NCBI GenBank assembly: GCA_964414785.1
Contig: CAYPXZ010000008.1
Span: 1-64,000 of the forward strand
Source of the DNA: Palsa-1447 sp964414785
GTDB taxonomy: Bacteria; Verrucomicrobiota; Verrucomicrobiia; Opitutales; Opitutaceae
Direction: 5' to 3'
Length of the DNA stretch: 64,000 bases
In this document: positions 61,801 through 64,000 of the stretch, one piece after another
Layout of the letters: every line of letters starts with the position of its first letter
Position numbering within the stretch: the stretch's first letter is position 1
Made by a program: the position numbers and the translations under genes
The notes under the pieces: generated by a model
Databases searched by the model: none
Told to the model about the DNA's origin: nothing
What the model saw: only the letters and a program-made list of their open reading frames with translations

Positions 61801-63024
61801 ATGGAGACTTCCCCCAAAGAGGGTTACCCAGGGCAGGCGAACCGGTATCGCCGCGCCCTCCTGGAGGACGTGATCCCGTTCTGGGAGAAGCATTCCCTGG
61901 ACCGCGAATGCGGGGGCTACTTCACGTGCCTCGGCCGCGACGGGACGGTCTACGACACGGACAAGTTCGTGTGGCTGCAGGCGCGCCAGGTCTGGACGTT
62001 CTCGATGCTCCACAACCAGGTGGAGAGGCGCGAGGCGTGGCTCCGGGTGGCGAGGCACGGGGCGGACTTCCTGGCGCGTTGCGGCAGCGACGGGGACGGG
62101 AACTGGTACTTCAGCCTGACCCGGGAGGGTCGCCCGCTCGTGGAGCCCTACAACATCTTCTCGGACTGCTTCGCGGCCATTGCGTTCGGCCAGTATTCGA
62201 GGGCGGTCGGGGGCGACCCGGCCCTGAAGGCGGCGGCAGGGGACGTGGCGGTCCGCGCCTACCGCAACATCCTCGCCCGCAGGGACAGCCCCAAGGGCAG
62301 GTATGAGAAGCGGGTGCCGGGTGCGCGCCCCATGAGGTCCCTTGCGCTGCCCATGATCCTTTCAAACGTGACCCAGGAGCTGGGGGACCTCGTGGATCCC
62401 TCCGTGTCCGAGCGCACCCTCGACGAGTGCCTGGGCGAGATCTTCTCCCTCCACCTGGACGCGGAGAGGCGGGTGCTCCACGAGCACGTGGCCCCGGGCG
62501 GCGGCAAGCTCGACTGCTTCGAGGGGCGGCTCCTCAACCCGGGCCACGGCATCGAGGCAATGTGGTTCGTCATGGACATCGCCGAGGACCGGAGCGACGG
62601 GGCCCTTGCCCGCCGGGCCGTCGACGTCGTCCTAAGCACCCTCGAGCTGGGCTGGGACAAGGAGTTTGGAGGGATATACTATTTCCTGGATTCAAGGGGA
62701 TACCCTCCCCAGCAGCTGGAGTGGGACCAGAAGCTGTGGTGGGTGCACATGGAGACGCTCGTCGCGCTCCTGAAGGGATACCGCCTCACGGGCCGGCAGG
62801 CCTGCTGGGAGTGGTACGAACGGGTGAGCGCCTACACGTGGGGCCATTTTCCCGATCCCGGATTCGGCGAGTGGTTCGGCTACCTCAACCGTCGCGGGGA
62901 GGTGCTCCTCCCGCTCAAGGGCGGAAAATGGAAGGGGTGCTTCCACGTGCCGCGCGGCCTCTTCCTGTGCATGAGGGAGCTTGAGAAGCTGGGCGCAGGC
63001 GGACTGAAGGGGGTGCTTCCATGA
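61801..63024 (+). CDS. N-acylglucosamine 2-epimerase-like enzyme (AGE superfamily)
   Basis: A 407-aa alpha6/alpha6-barrel epimerase or isomerase. Catalytic histidines are in LNPGHGIEAMWF (about 250) and WKGCFHVPRGLF (about 383), as in GlcNAc 2-epimerase; other family phrases are CGGYFTCLGRDG and FVWLQARQVWTFSML. Relatives epimerise GlcNAc/ManNAc, glucose/mannose or cellobiose; which one applies here is unknown. Its stop overlaps the next ATG (ATGA), so the DUF4127 protein is cotranslated. Confidence 0.92.
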   Translation: METSPKEGYPGQANRYRRALLEDVIPFWEKHSLDRECGGYFTCLGRDGTVYDTDKFVWLQARQVWTFSMLHNQVERREAWLRVARHGADFLARCGSDGDGNWYFSLTREGRPLVEPYNIFSDCFAAIAFGQYSRAVGGDPALKAAAGDVAVRAYRNILARRDSPKGRYEKRVPGARPMRSLALPMILSNVTQELGDLVDPSVSERTLDECLGEIFSLHLDAERRVLHEHVAPGGGKLDCFEGRLLNPGHGIEAMWFVMDIAEDRSDGALARRAVDVVLSTLELGWDKEFGGIYYFLDSRGYPPQQLEWDQKLWWVHMETLVALLKGYRLTGRQACWEWYERVSAYTWGHFPDPGFGEWFGYLNRRGEVLLPLKGGKWKGCFHVPRGLFLCMRELEKLGAGGLKGVLP

Positions 63025-64000
63025 AGCGGGTCGCGGTTCTGCCGATGGACGACCGCCCGGTCAACTACGACTCCCCGCGCTATCTCTCCCGCGCCGCCGG
63101 CATCGAGGTCGTCCTGCCCCCCCGCGAATGGCTGGGCAATCCCTGGCGGGCGAGCCGCCACGCGGACCTGGTCGACTGGCTGGCGCAGGCCGTGCCCGGG
63201 GCCGACGCCGCCGTGGTCGCCCTGGACACGCTCGGCTACGGAGGCCTCATCCCCTCGCGCACGTCCCCCGAGACGGCCGAGGCCGTCCTCGGCCGGCTAT
63301 CGATCCTTCGGCGCCTCAGGGCGGCGCACCCCGGGTGCCCGATCCTGGCCTCGAGCGTCGTCATGCGGATCAACCGGTCGGACTCCTGCGAGGAGGAGAA
63401 GCCCTATTGGGCGACCTATGGCTCCCGGATGTTCCGGCTGTCGTCGCTCGAGCACAAGATCGAGCTCGGGGAGGCGGATCCCGCCGAGACCGCGGAGCAG
63501 CGCGGGCTCCGCCCGCAGGTCCCCGACGAGGTCTACCTGGACTACCGCCGCGGGCGCGCCCGCAACCACGCCGTCAACCTCGCCATGCTCGATTGGGCCG
63601 AGGAGGGGGTGTTCGACTTCCTGCTTCTCCCCCAGGACGACACCGACGACTACGGCTGGAACGTGGCGGAGGCGCGAAGCCTCCAGGCGCGGATCCGCTC
63701 GCGCGGGCTGGCGGACCGGGCGATCACCTACCCGGGCGCCGACGAGATCGGCTGCCTTCTCCTGGCCCGCTACGTCTGCCGCCAGGGGGGGTACGCGCCG
63801 AGGGTCTGGCCGCAGTACTCCTCGGCCAAGGGACGGTCCATCGTGACGGCCTACGAGGACCGGCCGCTCCACGAGCTCCTGAAGGCCCACCTGGCGCCGC
63901 TCGGGGGATCCGTGGCGGATTCGGCCGCGGACGCGGACCTGCTCCTCTTCTTCAACTCGCCGGTCGAGGTGCAGGGCAACGGGGACAGCCAGTGGATCGT
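63021..64000 (+). CDS. DUF4127 family protein, 3' end outside window
   Basis: First about 326 residues of a DUF4127 protein, a family of unknown function (usual length about 500 aa). N-terminal RVAVLPMDDRPVNYDSP is the hallmark, followed by ALDTLGYGGLIPSRTS, SSVVMRINRSDS, FLLLPQDDTDDYGWN, GADEIGCLLLARY and LLFFNSPVEVQG. The conserved Asp/Arg/His-type residues in these motifs suggest an enzyme. Overlap with the epimerase gene and the sugar locus suggest a role in amino-sugar or uncommon-sugar breakdown. Confidence 0.9.
   Translation, partial: MKRVAVLPMDDRPVNYDSPRYLSRAAGIEVVLPPREWLGNPWRASRHADLVDWLAQAVPGADAAVVALDTLGYGGLIPSRTSPETAEAVLGRLSILRRLRAAHPGCPILASSVVMRINRSDSCEEEKPYWATYGSRMFRLSSLEHKIELGEADPAETAEQRGLRPQVPDEVYLDYRRGRARNHAVNLAMLDWAEEGVFDFLLLPQDDTDDYGWNVAEARSLQARIRSRGLADRAITYPGADEIGCLLLARYVCRQGGYAPRVWPQYSSAKGRSIVTAYEDRPLHELLKAHLAPLGGSVADSAADADLLLFFNSPVEVQGNGDSQWI

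Noticed and set aside
58857..61817. A 986-codon minus-strand frame opposite the Gfo/Idh and symporter genes
   Set aside because: Composition is Arg/Gly/Pro/His-rich, typical of antisense in GC-rich DNA. The + strand genes are clear.

Overview
The window is GC-rich, tightly packed bacterial DNA, most likely from a Verrucomicrobiota (Opitutales-like) chromosome. That placement is inferred from family content, not from a marker-gene search. The content includes exported glycoside hydrolase family 2 (GH2) enzymes, a DUF1080 protein, a tail-module family typical of exported proteins in this phylum, a stand-alone rpsR, a deoxyhypusine-synthase homologue and a DUF4127 protein.

Positions 1-28,500 look like ordinary chromosome. 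They hold an ABC-F ATPase (cut by the window edge), an exported M16 peptidase, a DUF6498 membrane protein, a deoxyhypusine-synthase-like enzyme followed by a YyaL-type thioredoxin-domain protein, and a signalling patch (REC-zinc-finger regulator, NarL-type regulator, Hpt protein, small DNA-binding-like protein). After these come an S53 peptidase, a 2H phosphoesterase, two PilT-type ATPases, a DEAD-box helicase, an aquaporin, a HAD phosphatase, an alpha/beta hydrolase with an unusual C-terminal domain, hisC, a Sua5-type enzyme, rpsR with a clear terminator, and an ABC1 kinase coupled to a phasin-like protein. Several convergent pairs overlap by 4-17 bp.

Positions 28,537-37,321 form a clear inserted element. 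An intact tRNA-Arg(CCT) sits at its left end. An exact 48-bp copy of the tRNA 3' part, starting at the first base of the anticodon loop, lies 8,705 bp downstream. Between them is one leftward operon (SUMF1-like/ricin/DUF1080 protein, GH2, lactonase, GH2) and no recognisable integrase. The element looks like a minimal sugar-utilisation island.

Positions 37,334-56,300 are accessory DNA. They hold an SsuABC-like transporter, a 100-aa protein made almost wholly of Ile-x-x-Asn-Gln heptads, and a TPR/FG-GAP - flavoprotein - UnbV-type - UnbU-type cluster without any polyketide synthase. A Tat-exported aldo/keto reductase, an Xre/RES toxin-antitoxin pair, a third GH2 and a large exported protein with a Pro-Thr-Ser linker follow. 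That last protein shares its C-terminal modules with the S53 peptidase.

Positions 56,856-64,000 look like a carbohydrate locus: an MDR dehydrogenase, a divergent AraC regulator, then a rightward Gfo/Idh/MocA oxidoreductase - sodium symporter - GlcNAc-2-epimerase-like enzyme - DUF4127 series that runs off the window. The AraC protein probably controls it, inferred from position only.
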